Of a stretch of 64,000 nucleotides of DNA, positions 1 to 7,919 are shown piece by piece. Below the pieces are notes generated by a model. That model was not told the DNA's origin and made no database searches. It saw nothing but the letters and a program-made list of their open reading frames with translations. Source of the stretch: an uncultured Parvularculaceae bacterium (GTDB lineage Bacteria; Pseudomonadota; Alphaproteobacteria; Caulobacterales; Parvularculaceae); contig CAMYLZ010000025.1 of assembly GCA_947259375.1 (NCBI GenBank), positions 475,160-539,159 on the forward strand. Direction: 5' to 3'. The position numbers and the translations under genes were made by a program. Every line of letters starts with the position of its first letter. Within the stretch, counting starts at the first letter, position 1.

Positions 1-569
1 AAACTGATGGGTGTTTCTTCAAAACCAACGCCAGCTTCTTCCTGCCGTGAAATATCCTGTGCAATCAAACGCATGCTTTGCTGCATTTGCGCGCCATTGA
101 TGTTAACGAGCGCGTTTGCAAGGTCGCGTGCAGTGTTCTGATATTTCTCGATCCGTTCGCTGAAAACGTCGTTAAGGCTAGTGCGCAAAATCGTAAATGC
201 GAACAAAAAGGCGATGAATGCCGGCACGACGGCGATCAGCGAGAAAACACCAACAAGCTGCATATGTGTGCGCGAACCCGCAAGCTGGTTCCGACGCCCC
301 GACCAGACATGGTAAAGTCGCACGCCCACTAGAAGCGCAAACCCGGCTGCGATCACCACATTGCCGATGATCATCGCCCTCAGAAAGGCGCGATCGACCG
401 ACTCGACTAATGGCGACATCAAGAACCACGTCGTCAAGAACGCCACCGCTCCGGCGCCGATCAGCGCCGCCGCCGCCGTGGTGTTGGAAAACACCCATTC
501 GGGCGCGAAACGCCGCGTGGCGCTGCTCGCGTTGTCAGCGGTTTCGTCAAGCTGAAATTGGTCACTCAA
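1..569 (-). CDS. ntrY: NtrY-like sensor histidine kinase, N-terminal part (cut by window edge)
   Basis: This minus-strand reading frame stays open to the window edge, so only the first ~190 residues are seen. The protein starts SDQFQLDETADNASS and has hydrophobic spans at about residues 28-48, 62-82 and 95-118. These are followed by the stretch AGSRTHMQLVGVFSLIAVVP and a helical region running into a presumed sensor portion. That layout matches NtrY, the membrane sensor kinase of the NtrY/NtrX nitrogen and redox two-component system; the HAMP, PAS and kinase domains lie outside the window. No ATG fits: an in-frame TGA lies eight codons upstream, so a TTG at 569 is the likeliest start. It lies downstream of dusB on the same strand. 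The family call is good; the exact start is uncertain. Confidence 0.75.
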   Translation of the reverse strand, partial: MSDQFQLDETADNASSATRRFAPEWVFSNTTAAAALIGAGAVAFLTTWFLMSPLVESVDRAFLRAMIIGNVVIAAGFALLVGVRLYHVWSGRRNQLAGSRTHMQLVGVFSLIAVVPAFIAFLFAFTILRTSLNDVFSERIEKYQNTARDLANALVNINGAQMQQSMRLIAQDISRQEEAGVGFEETPIS

Positions 570-770
570 CCTACGCCATCCCGGTGGGTGTCATCACCCG
601 AATCCTCAATACCCTGCCGTTGCGGGCGTGCTATCTGAGCCCGTCCGCGGATCTGGCCCTCGGCGGCAATCGCCTGCAATCATTGAACCAATCCGGACAG
701 TGCGACCGTTGTTGCAGAAAATCAACACATTTGTTGCTAAAATGAAACAGCAAAAACAGTCGCCAGAAAT
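570..770. other. Intergenic gap between dusB and the NtrY-like gene
   Basis: I find no convincing gene here. In many alphaproteobacteria ntrB and ntrC lie between dusB and ntrY; here only about 200 bases remain and none reads as part of those proteins. The gap presumably carries the kinase promoter. The AT-rich part at 715-760 is the likeliest place, but I cannot point to clear -10 and -35 boxes. Confidence 0.4.
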
Positions 771-1781
771 CTATGCGACAGCTTTGTCAACATTGCCGTA
801 ATCGCCCGCATAAAAGGCAATGAGGGCGGCCTCGACCCTTTCTGGTGAGGAAAGGCGGCAAATCATGCCGCGCAAACTGCGGCGCAGCACCGGATCGATC
901 AAGATCGGTGCATAATCAATATACGCTGCAAGATGTTTACGCGCCATGCGCACGCCAAGCGGCGCGCCATAGTGAGCAATGCTCTCACGGTAATGGGTAA
1001 GGACGGTATCCCGCTGCGCGTCTATCGCAGGAAGTGCGAGCGCAGCGCCCGACCGGAGCGCGGCGGCAATGCAGCCTGGCAACCATGGCCGCCCCGTTGC
1101 AGCGCGGCCGACCATAACGCCGTCAGCACCGGATTGGCTCAAAGCGTTTCGCGCCGACGCAAGGTCAACAATATCGCCATTGACGATCACAGGTATGGCG
1201 ACAGACTCCTTGACGGCGCGAACCGCCGCCCAATTCGCTGTTCCCGTATAAAAGTCGTTGCGCGTCCGACCATGCACCGTAATCATATGGACGCCCGCGT
1301 TATCGGCGCGGCTCGCGAGTTCCGGTGCATTAAGACAGTCCCAGTCCCAGCCGAGGCGCATTTTCAGTGTCACCGGCTTCGATGTCGCCGAGACCGTCGC
1401 CTCGATCAACGTCATGGCGTGATCGAGATTACGCATCAGTGCGGAACCGGAGAGCGCGCCGGTCACCTGCCGCGACGGGCAACCCATATTGATATCGATG
1501 ATATCCGCACCCGCTTTTTCGGCGAGCCGCGCGCCTTCCGCCATCCAATCAGCCTCACGTCCGGCAAGCTGTATGACAAATGGGAAAATCTCGCCATCGC
1601 CCTCAGCTCGACGCACCACATCCGGCCGGCCGCGCGCAAGCTCTTCCGACGCAGTCATCTCCGACACCACCAGCCCAACGCCGAAGCGCGTCGCCGCCCG
1701 CCGAAACGGCAAGTCGGACACGCCCGACATGGGCGCCAGCGCAACGTTGTTTTTCAACGTAATGTCGGCAATCTGAAGCAT
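771..1781 (-). CDS. dusB: tRNA-dihydrouridine synthase DusB
   Basis: A flavoprotein that reduces specific uridines in the tRNA D-loop to dihydrouridine in the cytoplasm. The 336-residue length fits the family. It begins with the TIM-barrel FMN motif LAPMSGVSDLPFR (residues 15-27). It has the catalytic NMGCPSRQVTG with Cys101, KMRLGW (140-145), VHGRTR (169-174), and the phosphate-binding VNGDI and GVMVGRAATG segments. Cys101 is the expected proton donor. It is divergent from ispDF, with an 87-base gap holding both promoters, and sits upstream of the NtrY-like gene, a common alphaproteobacterial order. Confidence 0.95.
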   Translation of the reverse strand: MLQIADITLKNNVALAPMSGVSDLPFRRAATRFGVGLVVSEMTASEELARGRPDVVRRAEGDGEIFPFVIQLAGREADWMAEGARLAEKAGADIIDINMGCPSRQVTGALSGSALMRNLDHAMTLIEATVSATSKPVTLKMRLGWDWDCLNAPELASRADNAGVHMITVHGRTRNDFYTGTANWAAVRAVKESVAIPVIVNGDIVDLASARNALSQSGADGVMVGRAATGRPWLPGCIAAALRSGAALALPAIDAQRDTVLTHYRESIAHYGAPLGVRMARKHLAAYIDYAPILIDPVLRRSLRGMICRLSSPERVEAALIAFYAGDYGNVDKAVA

Positions 1782-1868
1782 TCAACTCACGGTTTATTGC
1801 GCAAGGGTTCTTGGCTTGGCCTCCATTTACCCGTTAAAGCAGCAACGCACAAATGAGCTCGGATCAAT

Positions 1869-3056
1869 ATGGTCAAGTTTAATACCATCGCCATCATCGT
1901 CGCCGCCGGGCGCGGCACGCGCGCCGGCCCGGGCGGGCCGAAGCAATATCGCGATCTGGCGGGCCGATCGGTCATTGCCAGGACAGCCGAGGCTTTCTTG
2001 AACCACGCCCAGATCGACGCCGTCAGAGTGATCATTCACCGCGACGACCGTGCTGAATACGACGCGGCGATGAGTGCGCTTCTGCCCCACCCGAAACTCC
2101 TCGAACCCGTCTTCGGCGGCGCCGAGCGTCAGGATTCCGTTCAGCTTGGGATTGAAAGCATCAAGGAAAGCAAGCCGAAAGCCGTTCTAATCCACGATGC
2201 GGCAAGGCCCTTCATCGACGCGGCAACCATCGCCCGTGTCATCGGCGCGCTCGAAAACAACGACGGCGCCATTGCCGCGCTCCCAGTGCATGACACAATC
2301 AAACGCGCTGAAGGGCGCCAGATCGAAGCGACTGTGCCGCGCAACGCACTCTGGCGAGCGCAAACGCCGCAAGGGTTCCGTTTTGAGAATATCCTCACCG
2401 CACACCGCGCGGCCAAAGGCCAACAACTCACCGATGACGCCGCCGTTGCAGAAGCAGCGGGCTTGTCCGTCGCGTTGGTCGCCGGTTCGCCCGATAATAT
2501 GAAAATCACCCAAGCCGACGATTTCGGTATGGCCGAAACGCTCCTTGGCCGAAAGGCGAAACAGATGGAATACCGCAACGGACATGGTTTCGACGTTCAC
2601 GCCTTTGAAAACGGCAATACCGTCATTCTCTGCGGCGTCAAAATTCCGCATGAGAAAAAGCTCAAAGGTCATTCTGACGCCGATGTCGGTATGCATGCGC
2701 TTACGGACGCTATTTTCGGCGCAATCGGCGAAGGCGATATCGGCGATCATTTTCCGCCCTCCGATCCACAATGGAAAGGCGCCGCCAGCCATGTTTTCCT
2801 GGAGAAAGCGCGCGATCTCGTTATCGAACGCGGTGGAAGAATAACCCATTGCGACGTGACGCTGATGTGCGAAGCGCCGAAAATCGGACCGCACCGGACA
2901 AAGATGCAGGACGCGCTCGCGGAAATCCTCCAGATCGACCGACAGCGCGTCTCCGTCAAAGCAACGACCACAGAACAACTTGGCTTTACCGGGCGGCGTG
3001 AAGGCATCGCCGCGATGGCGACGGCGACCGTGGCCTTGCCGGCGGAAAGACTATAA
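1869..3056 (+). CDS. ispDF: Bifunctional IspD/IspF enzyme of the MEP isoprenoid pathway
   Basis: A fusion of 2-C-methyl-D-erythritol 4-phosphate cytidylyltransferase (residues 1 to ~228) and 2-C-methyl-D-erythritol 2,4-cyclodiphosphate synthase (from ~234). It catalyses two non-consecutive steps of isoprenoid synthesis. The IspD half has the CTP-binding VAAGRGTR and GGPKQY (22-27) and the DAARPF motif (110-115). The IspF half has GHGFDVHAF with metal ligands Asp242 and His244, then GHSDADVGMHALTDAI and the late TTTEQLGFTGR. The fusion is typical of alpha- and epsilonproteobacteria. Its stop overlaps the next start (TAATG), so the two are probably translationally coupled. Confidence 0.96.
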   Translation: MVKFNTIAIIVAAGRGTRAGPGGPKQYRDLAGRSVIARTAEAFLNHAQIDAVRVIIHRDDRAEYDAAMSALLPHPKLLEPVFGGAERQDSVQLGIESIKESKPKAVLIHDAARPFIDAATIARVIGALENNDGAIAALPVHDTIKRAEGRQIEATVPRNALWRAQTPQGFRFENILTAHRAAKGQQLTDDAAVAEAAGLSVALVAGSPDNMKITQADDFGMAETLLGRKAKQMEYRNGHGFDVHAFENGNTVILCGVKIPHEKKLKGHSDADVGMHALTDAIFGAIGEGDIGDHFPPSDPQWKGAASHVFLEKARDLVIERGGRITHCDVTLMCEAPKIGPHRTKMQDALAEILQIDRQRVSVKATTTEQLGFTGRREGIAAMATATVALPAERL

Positions 3057-3562
3057 TGACCCAAACCCATCGCATCTGGTCGCTCGCCCAGGCGATCGTC
3101 GACAAAGCCGGCGCCAAAGGCATGATGGTCGCCACTGCTGAGTCCTGTACAGGCGGGATGGTTGCCGCCGCACTCACGGACGTGCCCGGGTCGTCTGCCG
3201 TGGCCGAGCGCGGTTTCGTCACTTATTCGAATGAAGCAAAAGTTGACATGCTCGGCGTGCCGATGGAATTAATCGATCTGCACGGCGCAGTTAGCGCACC
3301 GGTTGCTCGCCTAATGGCGATCGGCGCGCTGATCAATTCTCGTGCTGACATCGCCGTTTCCGTTACCGGCATTGCCGGGCCTGACGGCGGCTCGGACAGC
3401 AAGCCCGTCGGCCTCGTCTGGTTCGGCCTCGCTGACCGCGACGGCAAGACCCGCATTGAGCGGCGTGTTTTTGCTGAGGGCTCCCGTGATTTCGTCCGCA
3501 CGAAAGCAACCGAAACCGCCTTGCATCTTATTTTGACACGCCTTAACTCCGAAACATCTTAA
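3056..3562 (+). CDS. pncC: CinA C-terminal domain protein, nicotinamide-nucleotide amidohydrolase (PncC type)
   Basis: A 168-residue stand-alone CinA C-terminal domain. Family members deamidate nicotinamide mononucleotide to nicotinate mononucleotide in the pyridine nucleotide cycle. Diagnostic stretches are TAESCTGGMVAAALTDVPGS with the catalytic Ser (~residues 28-47), the RGFVTYSNEAK segment, and VTGIAGPDGGSDSKPVGLVW. The ATG overlaps the ispDF stop by one base. The same pairing with ispDF is common in alphaproteobacteria. The enzymatic assignment is by family only. Confidence 0.9.
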   Translation: MTQTHRIWSLAQAIVDKAGAKGMMVATAESCTGGMVAAALTDVPGSSAVAERGFVTYSNEAKVDMLGVPMELIDLHGAVSAPVARLMAIGALINSRADIAVSVTGIAGPDGGSDSKPVGLVWFGLADRDGKTRIERRVFAEGSRDFVRTKATETALHLILTRLNSETS

Positions 3563-3600
3563 GCCAGTCAGATATCAAGGCGCATCAACTCTCACATCTG

Positions 3601-4149
3601 TCACGCGCGTCCGCGACGATCGCGCATCCATGCAAGCGTCATGCTGGAAAGCACTGCCAGCGCGCTAGCAAGAATATTGAATGCTATATCGCGCAGGTCA
3701 AAAACCCGGTTTGGCAGCCAAGCTTGGATCAGCTCATCCGCTACACCTATAGCGCTTGCAAGGATGATCGCCGAAAAAGACGGCGTTAACGCGTAGCGGT
3801 CATTCTTCGCTCGCTCTGCAAATGCTTCAAATAGTAGAATAGCAAGCACGCCATATTCGACAATGTGCGTTCGCTCTTCCGGGCTTTCGATCCGCACCAG
3901 GACCAGCAAATAGACTGCCAACACGCTCAATAGGAAAACCACTCCGGCGCCGTTCGACTTCAGTCCGTGAATAACCACTACCAGCGCCACGAGGCCGGCG
4001 CCGGCGGCGAATGCAAGCTCCAACAGACCATTCTCGCGCAAAACGCCGGAAATGGCCGGAGTAAAACCGAGCGTTGCATAGATCGCCATGACTATCGCAA
4101 GAACCATTAGCCAAAGGCGGCGTTCCCGGCGCGAAGAAAACAGGCTCAT
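3601..4149 (-). CDS. VanZ-like family membrane protein
   Basis: A 182-residue integral membrane protein with about five hydrophobic helices. The C-terminal part carries the VanZ-family core: acidic residues before a helix, then GVADELIQAWLPNR and FDLRDIAFNILAS. VanZ relatives are associated with teicoplanin resistance or with phospholipid scrambling and envelope functions; nothing here tells which. I chose the start MSLFSSRRERRLW at 4149 because the first membrane helix follows at once. The frame is open to an upstream ATG at 4203, giving a basic 18-residue extension. It converges with the pncC-like gene with a 38-base gap. Confidence 0.75.
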   Translation of the reverse strand: MSLFSSRRERRLWLMVLAIVMAIYATLGFTPAISGVLRENGLLELAFAAGAGLVALVVVIHGLKSNGAGVVFLLSVLAVYLLVLVRIESPEERTHIVEYGVLAILLFEAFAERAKNDRYALTPSFSAIILASAIGVADELIQAWLPNRVFDLRDIAFNILASALAVLSSMTLAWMRDRRGRA

Positions 4150-4245
4150 GACGCATTGTAGCGCGAAACGCCGCGAAGGGTTAATACCGGCGGTTTTCGG
4201 CACTGCTCACCATAATCGTAAAGAGACCATGCCGGATAGCTCGGC

Positions 4246-4330
4246 CTAACGGCGCCCGTAAACCGCTTCCGCTCTTTTCGCAAACGCCTCAGACATGCGC
4301 AAACGCCTTAAAGACGCTGCCGTGTGCCAT
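4246..4330 (-). pseudogene. Decayed 3' end of a ratA-like gene
   Basis: Read on the minus strand, bases 4296-4246 encode M-S-E-A-F-A-K-R-A-E-A-V-Y-G-R-R-stop. This matches the C-terminus of the intact ratA gene 1.4 kb away (M-A-E-A-F-V-K-R-A-K-A-V-Y-G) at 11 of 14 residues. At the base level I count 33 identities in 45 over the aligned tail. Upstream, a second frame reads V-F-K-A-F-A, as in ratA, but out of phase, so at least one frameshift separates the pieces. It is a relic and not a gene. It lies on the far side of the S41 gene from ratA and in the same orientation. Confidence 0.6.
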
Positions 4331-4348
4331 CCGGCATCACTAAGAAAA

Positions 4349-5620
4349 TTACGGCCGCTGCAAGTATTCCAGCGCCGCCGTCATCGCCGGATCGCCGCCT
4401 TCGGCGTCGCGATCAGCGTTTCTCAACGCCGTCGCCGCAACGAAATCTTCCCGCGGCGTCCCATCCACATGGAACAATGCCTCATCGCCGATGTCCACGA
4501 TCGCGCCTGACGCGTTCAACGAGTAATTGCTGACCGCGCCTAATAGGTCGCCCATGTCCGATGCAACGACATGCGCGCGCGTCGCCGCATCCATGCCGAT
4601 GACAATCCCTTCGCCCATGCTGCCGGTCCAATGGCCGCCAAGCACCACCACGGGATTTGCGTAATATGGCACACGCGGCGCGACCTGTTCGATAAACCGT
4701 CTAGGCACGCCGAACTCCCGGTCGAAAGACGGAATTTCGTGAACCTGATATGATCGGATGTCGGTGATGAAATGGCCGATAATGCTTCGTGCGACTTCCG
4801 TGTTGCCGCCGCTCGGCGTATTTCTCAAATCAATGACCAGCCCGCTCGTGTCAAGAAGAGCGTTCAACGCGCGATCGAACTCCTCTATCATGGCGTTATC
4901 GCCGAGCGCATTATTGATCCGGATAATTCCAAACTCACCACGACGCGTCGTTTCCAGAATCGGCGCATTGCTCACATCTATGGCGAATTCGCGCGGCGAT
5001 GTCAGTGTAATCGTAATTCTTTCGCCTGCCGCTGAAAATTCGATGACGCGCTCCCCGGCGCGCCGCCCGTTTACAGCGAGATTTGCCGCATAGTTTTTCT
5101 GTATAAGGGTTGGGTTCGCCATGAGGTCCGCGAACGGCGCCAGCGCCGCCGCCATCGCCGCTTCGCCGTTGATTTTTTCAATGATCCATCCCGGCCGAAT
5201 CCCAGCCCTATCGGCCGCCGAACCCGCACGCACGTCCACCACCTCGAGTGCGTCCGCGTTAAAGGCAACCTTAATATCGGAGCTCGTGGGGACTATGTTG
5301 TAGTCGTCGTCGCTAAACGGCCCGACAATGAAATGTGGATCTGAGAACGCATAAGACGTGCGCTGAAGTATGTCTCGAAATTCATCGGCATTGCGGCTGT
5401 CGAAAGCTATTTGTCGCGAACGGCTCAGTAGTTCATCGACGTCGAAATCTTCGCGCTCGATATAGGCGTAGCGGAAACGCAGCGTGGTTTCAAATTCCTC
5501 CCAGGCAATTTGCGGATCAAATTCTGCGCCCAGCCGCGACAACGCATCGTCCGAAACGCCATCACATGACGCACAAAGAGCAGCTACGCTTGCTACCACA
5601 GATACCCGCACAAACTTCAT
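4349..5620 (-). CDS. S41-family peptidase-like lipoprotein with PDZ domain
   Basis: A 423-residue exported protein. The N-terminus is a lipoprotein signal (KFVRVSVVASVAALCASC), placing it in the envelope. An N-terminal helical part is followed by a PDZ-like segment (about residues 105-205, with AGSAADRAGIRPGWIIEKING) and then an S41 core. The core has VIDLRNTPSGGN and GGHWTGSMGEG, with the probable nucleophile Ser334. No lysine follows in the usual CtpA-type position; the ASDMGDLLGAV stretch is closer to the S41B/IRBP-like branch. A GTG two codons upstream (5626) is an alternative start. It lies between ratA and a ratA relic. Confidence 0.8.
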   Translation of the reverse strand: MKFVRVSVVASVAALCASCDGVSDDALSRLGAEFDPQIAWEEFETTLRFRYAYIEREDFDVDELLSRSRQIAFDSRNADEFRDILQRTSYAFSDPHFIVGPFSDDDYNIVPTSSDIKVAFNADALEVVDVRAGSAADRAGIRPGWIIEKINGEAAMAAALAPFADLMANPTLIQKNYAANLAVNGRRAGERVIEFSAAGERITITLTSPREFAIDVSNAPILETTRRGEFGIIRINNALGDNAMIEEFDRALNALLDTSGLVIDLRNTPSGGNTEVARSIIGHFITDIRSYQVHEIPSFDREFGVPRRFIEQVAPRVPYYANPVVVLGGHWTGSMGEGIVIGMDAATRAHVVASDMGDLLGAVSNYSLNASGAIVDIGDEALFHVDGTPREDFVAATALRNADRDAEGGDPAMTAALEYLQRP

Positions 5621-5643
5621 ACTCACCGTCCGCTACCATGCTG

Positions 5644-6090
5644 TTACCCGTAAACCGCCTTGGCGCGCTTTACGAACGCTTCCGCCATGCGTGCGAACGC
5701 CTTGTCGAAGACAGCGTGCGCCGTCGCCTGCAGGAGAACGTTTTTGAACTCGAAGGCGATTTCAAAATCGATAATCGAGCCGCCGTCTGGCTTGTCGACA
5801 AAATGCCAGCGATTTTGCAAATTACGAAACGGTCCATCCACATACGTCGCTTCGATCCGCCCTTCGCCCTGATGCAGGCTCACGCGACTACGAAACCGCT
5901 CGCGAAAAACCTTGTAGGCGACAATCATGTCGGCGACCAATTCGCCATCGCCGTCACAAACGCCCTTTTCAACGATGCGCAACGCCGTACACCAGGGTAG
6001 GAACTCGGGATAGCGTTCAACATCCGCGACAAGATCAAACATCTCATTCGCCGTATAAGGAACTTCTGTCTGCGTACGTTTTACCGTCAC
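5644..6090 (-). CDS. ratA: RatA/Coq10-type START-domain protein
   Basis: A 148-residue member of the SRPBCC superfamily, in the RatA/Coq10 group. Family members bind ubiquinone and support respiration (Coq10) or, for E. coli RatA, affect ribosome association. Recognisable features are Y-TANEMFDLVADVERYPEFLPWC near the N-terminus, the FRERFRSRVSL strand, the GPFRNLQNRWHF segment, and the C-terminal helix ending RAKAVYG. The start is GTG at 6090 and overlaps the upstream GST stop (GTGA). In many alphaproteobacteria this gene follows lipA directly; here three genes intervene. Confidence 0.88.
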   Translation of the reverse strand: MTVKRTQTEVPYTANEMFDLVADVERYPEFLPWCTALRIVEKGVCDGDGELVADMIVAYKVFRERFRSRVSLHQGEGRIEATYVDGPFRNLQNRWHFVDKPDGGSIIDFEIAFEFKNVLLQATAHAVFDKAFARMAEAFVKRAKAVYG

Positions 6091-6773
6091 GAAACGCGCT
6101 TGACTTTGCGGCCATATTCGTCGAACAGATCAAGCATTCGCTCTTGCCAGGCCGCTACAGCCTGTGGCGCTTCAAATAACTCATCACTCGCAATGCTACG
6201 CGCCCACATAAACACGCTGAACACATTGTAGTCGCTTAGATTCGCCTGTTCTCCCCCAAGGAAACGGTGGCGCACAAGCGGCGCAGCCAATGTTTGCAGC
6301 GCTTCCTCGGTTTGATCTCTCAAGCCAGGCGTTGCAGCCGCCTCTTCAAGCGTTTTGCCGAGGCGTTTCTCGCGCGTCTGGCGGAAATACGCCTTGTCGT
6401 CTTCATGAGCGGCGGCATGCACATGCACAAGGAGCATAGGCGCGAGCGCCGGAAACAGCGATGCGCCTAACCACGCATTGTAGAATTCAGCCGCCGCGCG
6501 CTCGCCTGACGTTCTCACTAGCGGTTCGCCATCGAAAGTTTTTTCCAAATAGGCGCAGATATTGGCGCTATCGCAGATGATATCATCGCCATTCACGAGA
6601 ATTGGCAACCGCTTGTGATCGGAATGCGGATAATTATCCTTATCCGTAAACCGTAACGGCACTGCCTCAAATGGCGCGCCCACATGTAGCAGCGCAAATT
6701 TTGCGCGCCAACAAAACGGGCTTGGCCGCACTTCCTGATCAGCCAGGGCAAGGTCATAAAGCTTCAGCGTCAT
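6087..6773 (-). CDS. Glutathione S-transferase family protein
   Basis: 228 residues with an N-terminal thioredoxin-like domain (KLYDLALADQEVRPSPFCWRAK; the S-P-F-C-W segment occupies the active-site loop). The cis-Pro region is KRLPILVNGDDIICDSANICAYLE, and an all-helical C-terminal domain follows. It is probably a soluble detoxification or redox enzyme of unknown substrate. I chose the ATG at 6773 because GAGGAAA lies seven bases upstream; the frame extends another 44 codons to 6905 without family similarity. The stop overlaps the ratA start, so the two form one transcription unit. Confidence 0.85.
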   Translation of the reverse strand: MTLKLYDLALADQEVRPSPFCWRAKFALLHVGAPFEAVPLRFTDKDNYPHSDHKRLPILVNGDDIICDSANICAYLEKTFDGEPLVRTSGERAAAEFYNAWLGASLFPALAPMLLVHVHAAAHEDDKAYFRQTREKRLGKTLEEAAATPGLRDQTEEALQTLAAPLVRHRFLGGEQANLSDYNVFSVFMWARSIASDELFEAPQAVAAWQERMLDLFDEYGRKVKRVS

Positions 6774-6967
6774 CACGCGGGTTTCCTCATCGCCGCGCGA
6801 AAAAGCCAATTCGCGCAATGCGTTAGATAAGCGCGCCGTTGAGTCGTCGCAAGTCGCGGATTTCCCCAGCAGAATTTTGAATGAGCTATATGGACAATGC
6901 ACCACCTATAGTTGTATATCGGCTTCTATTCTATCTACACTTGCATTGCTCGGGGGGAGCCGAAATC

Positions 6968-7201
6968 ATGCAACCCAACAAGCAGTTTCACGATATTGCG
7001 ATATTCGACCTGCGCCGGGATAGCCCGCCCGCCGATGACGGCAAAAAGCCCTGCCTATGCATGCGTATCGCCGCAGCCATATTGATTGCGCTGATTTTCG
7101 TCACGCTCGGCTATTTCGTCGGCTGGCGCGCCGGCTTTCTCGCCCCGCCGCGGGCATGTTGCACTGGCATGATCACGCTTGATTTCGACTTCCGACTTTG
7201 A
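6968..7201 (+). CDS. Small single-span membrane protein, unknown function
   Basis: A 77-residue protein that I do not recognise. It starts MQPNKQFHDIAIFDLRRD after a strong Shine-Dalgarno (GGGGGGAG, 6953-6960), then has one hydrophobic helix at about residues 31-55 (IAAAILIALIFVTLGYFVGW). Cysteines lie on both sides of the helix (CLC before, CC after), and the tail is short. An upstream ATG at 6881 is possible but less likely. It is followed 45 bases later by a lipoprotein gene on the same strand, so the two may act together in the envelope. Confidence 0.6.
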   Translation: MQPNKQFHDIAIFDLRRDSPPADDGKKPCLCMRIAAAILIALIFVTLGYFVGWRAGFLAPPRACCTGMITLDFDFRL

Positions 7202-7246
7202 TCGCCCATTCGCTGACTCGCACTCGCAAACTATAAGGGGATACAA

Positions 7247-7915
7247 ATGAACCGATCGACGATGACCATTATCGCCGTTGCGCTCGCACTCTCAGGCTGT
7301 GCCGACGGAAAATCAAAGTCGGTGAGCAAATATTCCTGGCGCGGCGTCACGCCGCCAGCGGCCGCCTCCCGAACCAGCGTCGCGGACGCGACTTGCGAAG
7401 CGCAATTTGCAGGCGACAGGCAGAACTACCTTTCAGCCGTGCAAATGATTATCGCCACGCGCGGCAATGCGCCGAATGTCAACGCCGCGCCGCTCGAAAC
7501 GTTTCGCGAAGAAGTCAACGCTGCTTACAACTCAGTGGTCATGCGCTGCAAAGCGCATATGCATTGTCTTGAAATGCGGTTCTATGACGAAGCTGCCTGT
7601 TACATGTCAGCGTCGGATTACAAGGACGCCGAACGCCGATTTGCCAACCTTTCGGAAGACTTGCGCCGCCTTGAAAGGGATTCGGAACAACGCATCGCCG
7701 CCGCTCGCAACAATCGCGTGCGCGTTACGACTATTGTCGGACAGACCTCAATCCAGGCACAAAAACAGAGGCAACGACAAAACCAGCGGCAAAAGGCCGC
7801 CGCGCGCAATGGCGACACGATCGAAGACCAGGACGTCCTGGTGCTGTGCGGCGAGGCGCGTAATCTGCTCGACCGCCGCTGCCGGGAAGGCTGCCGCCGG
7901 GATTGTCGGCAATGA
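7247..7915 (+). CDS. Cysteine-containing lipoprotein, unknown function
   Basis: 222 residues. A signal peptide with lipobox LSGC ends at Cys18, so it is probably a lipoprotein. The mature part contains paired cysteines (around CKAHMHC and EAACYM), a helical, arginine-rich middle with predicted coiled-coil character (residues ~125-160), and a Gln/Arg-rich low-complexity patch. The tail is rich in Arg and Cys (CGEARNLLDRRCREGCRRDC). I recognise no family. The Shine-Dalgarno AAGGGG lies before the ATG. It converges on lipA with only four bases between stops. Confidence 0.7.
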   Translation: MNRSTMTIIAVALALSGCADGKSKSVSKYSWRGVTPPAAASRTSVADATCEAQFAGDRQNYLSAVQMIIATRGNAPNVNAAPLETFREEVNAAYNSVVMRCKAHMHCLEMRFYDEAACYMSASDYKDAERRFANLSEDLRRLERDSEQRIAAARNNRVRVTTIVGQTSIQAQKQRQRQNQRQKAAARNGDTIEDQDVLVLCGEARNLLDRRCREGCRRDCRQ

Positions 7916-7919
7916 TTTC

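Noticed and set aside
933..1856. 307-codon plus-strand frame over dusB
   Set aside because: Basic, low-information sequence opposite a clear dusB gene.
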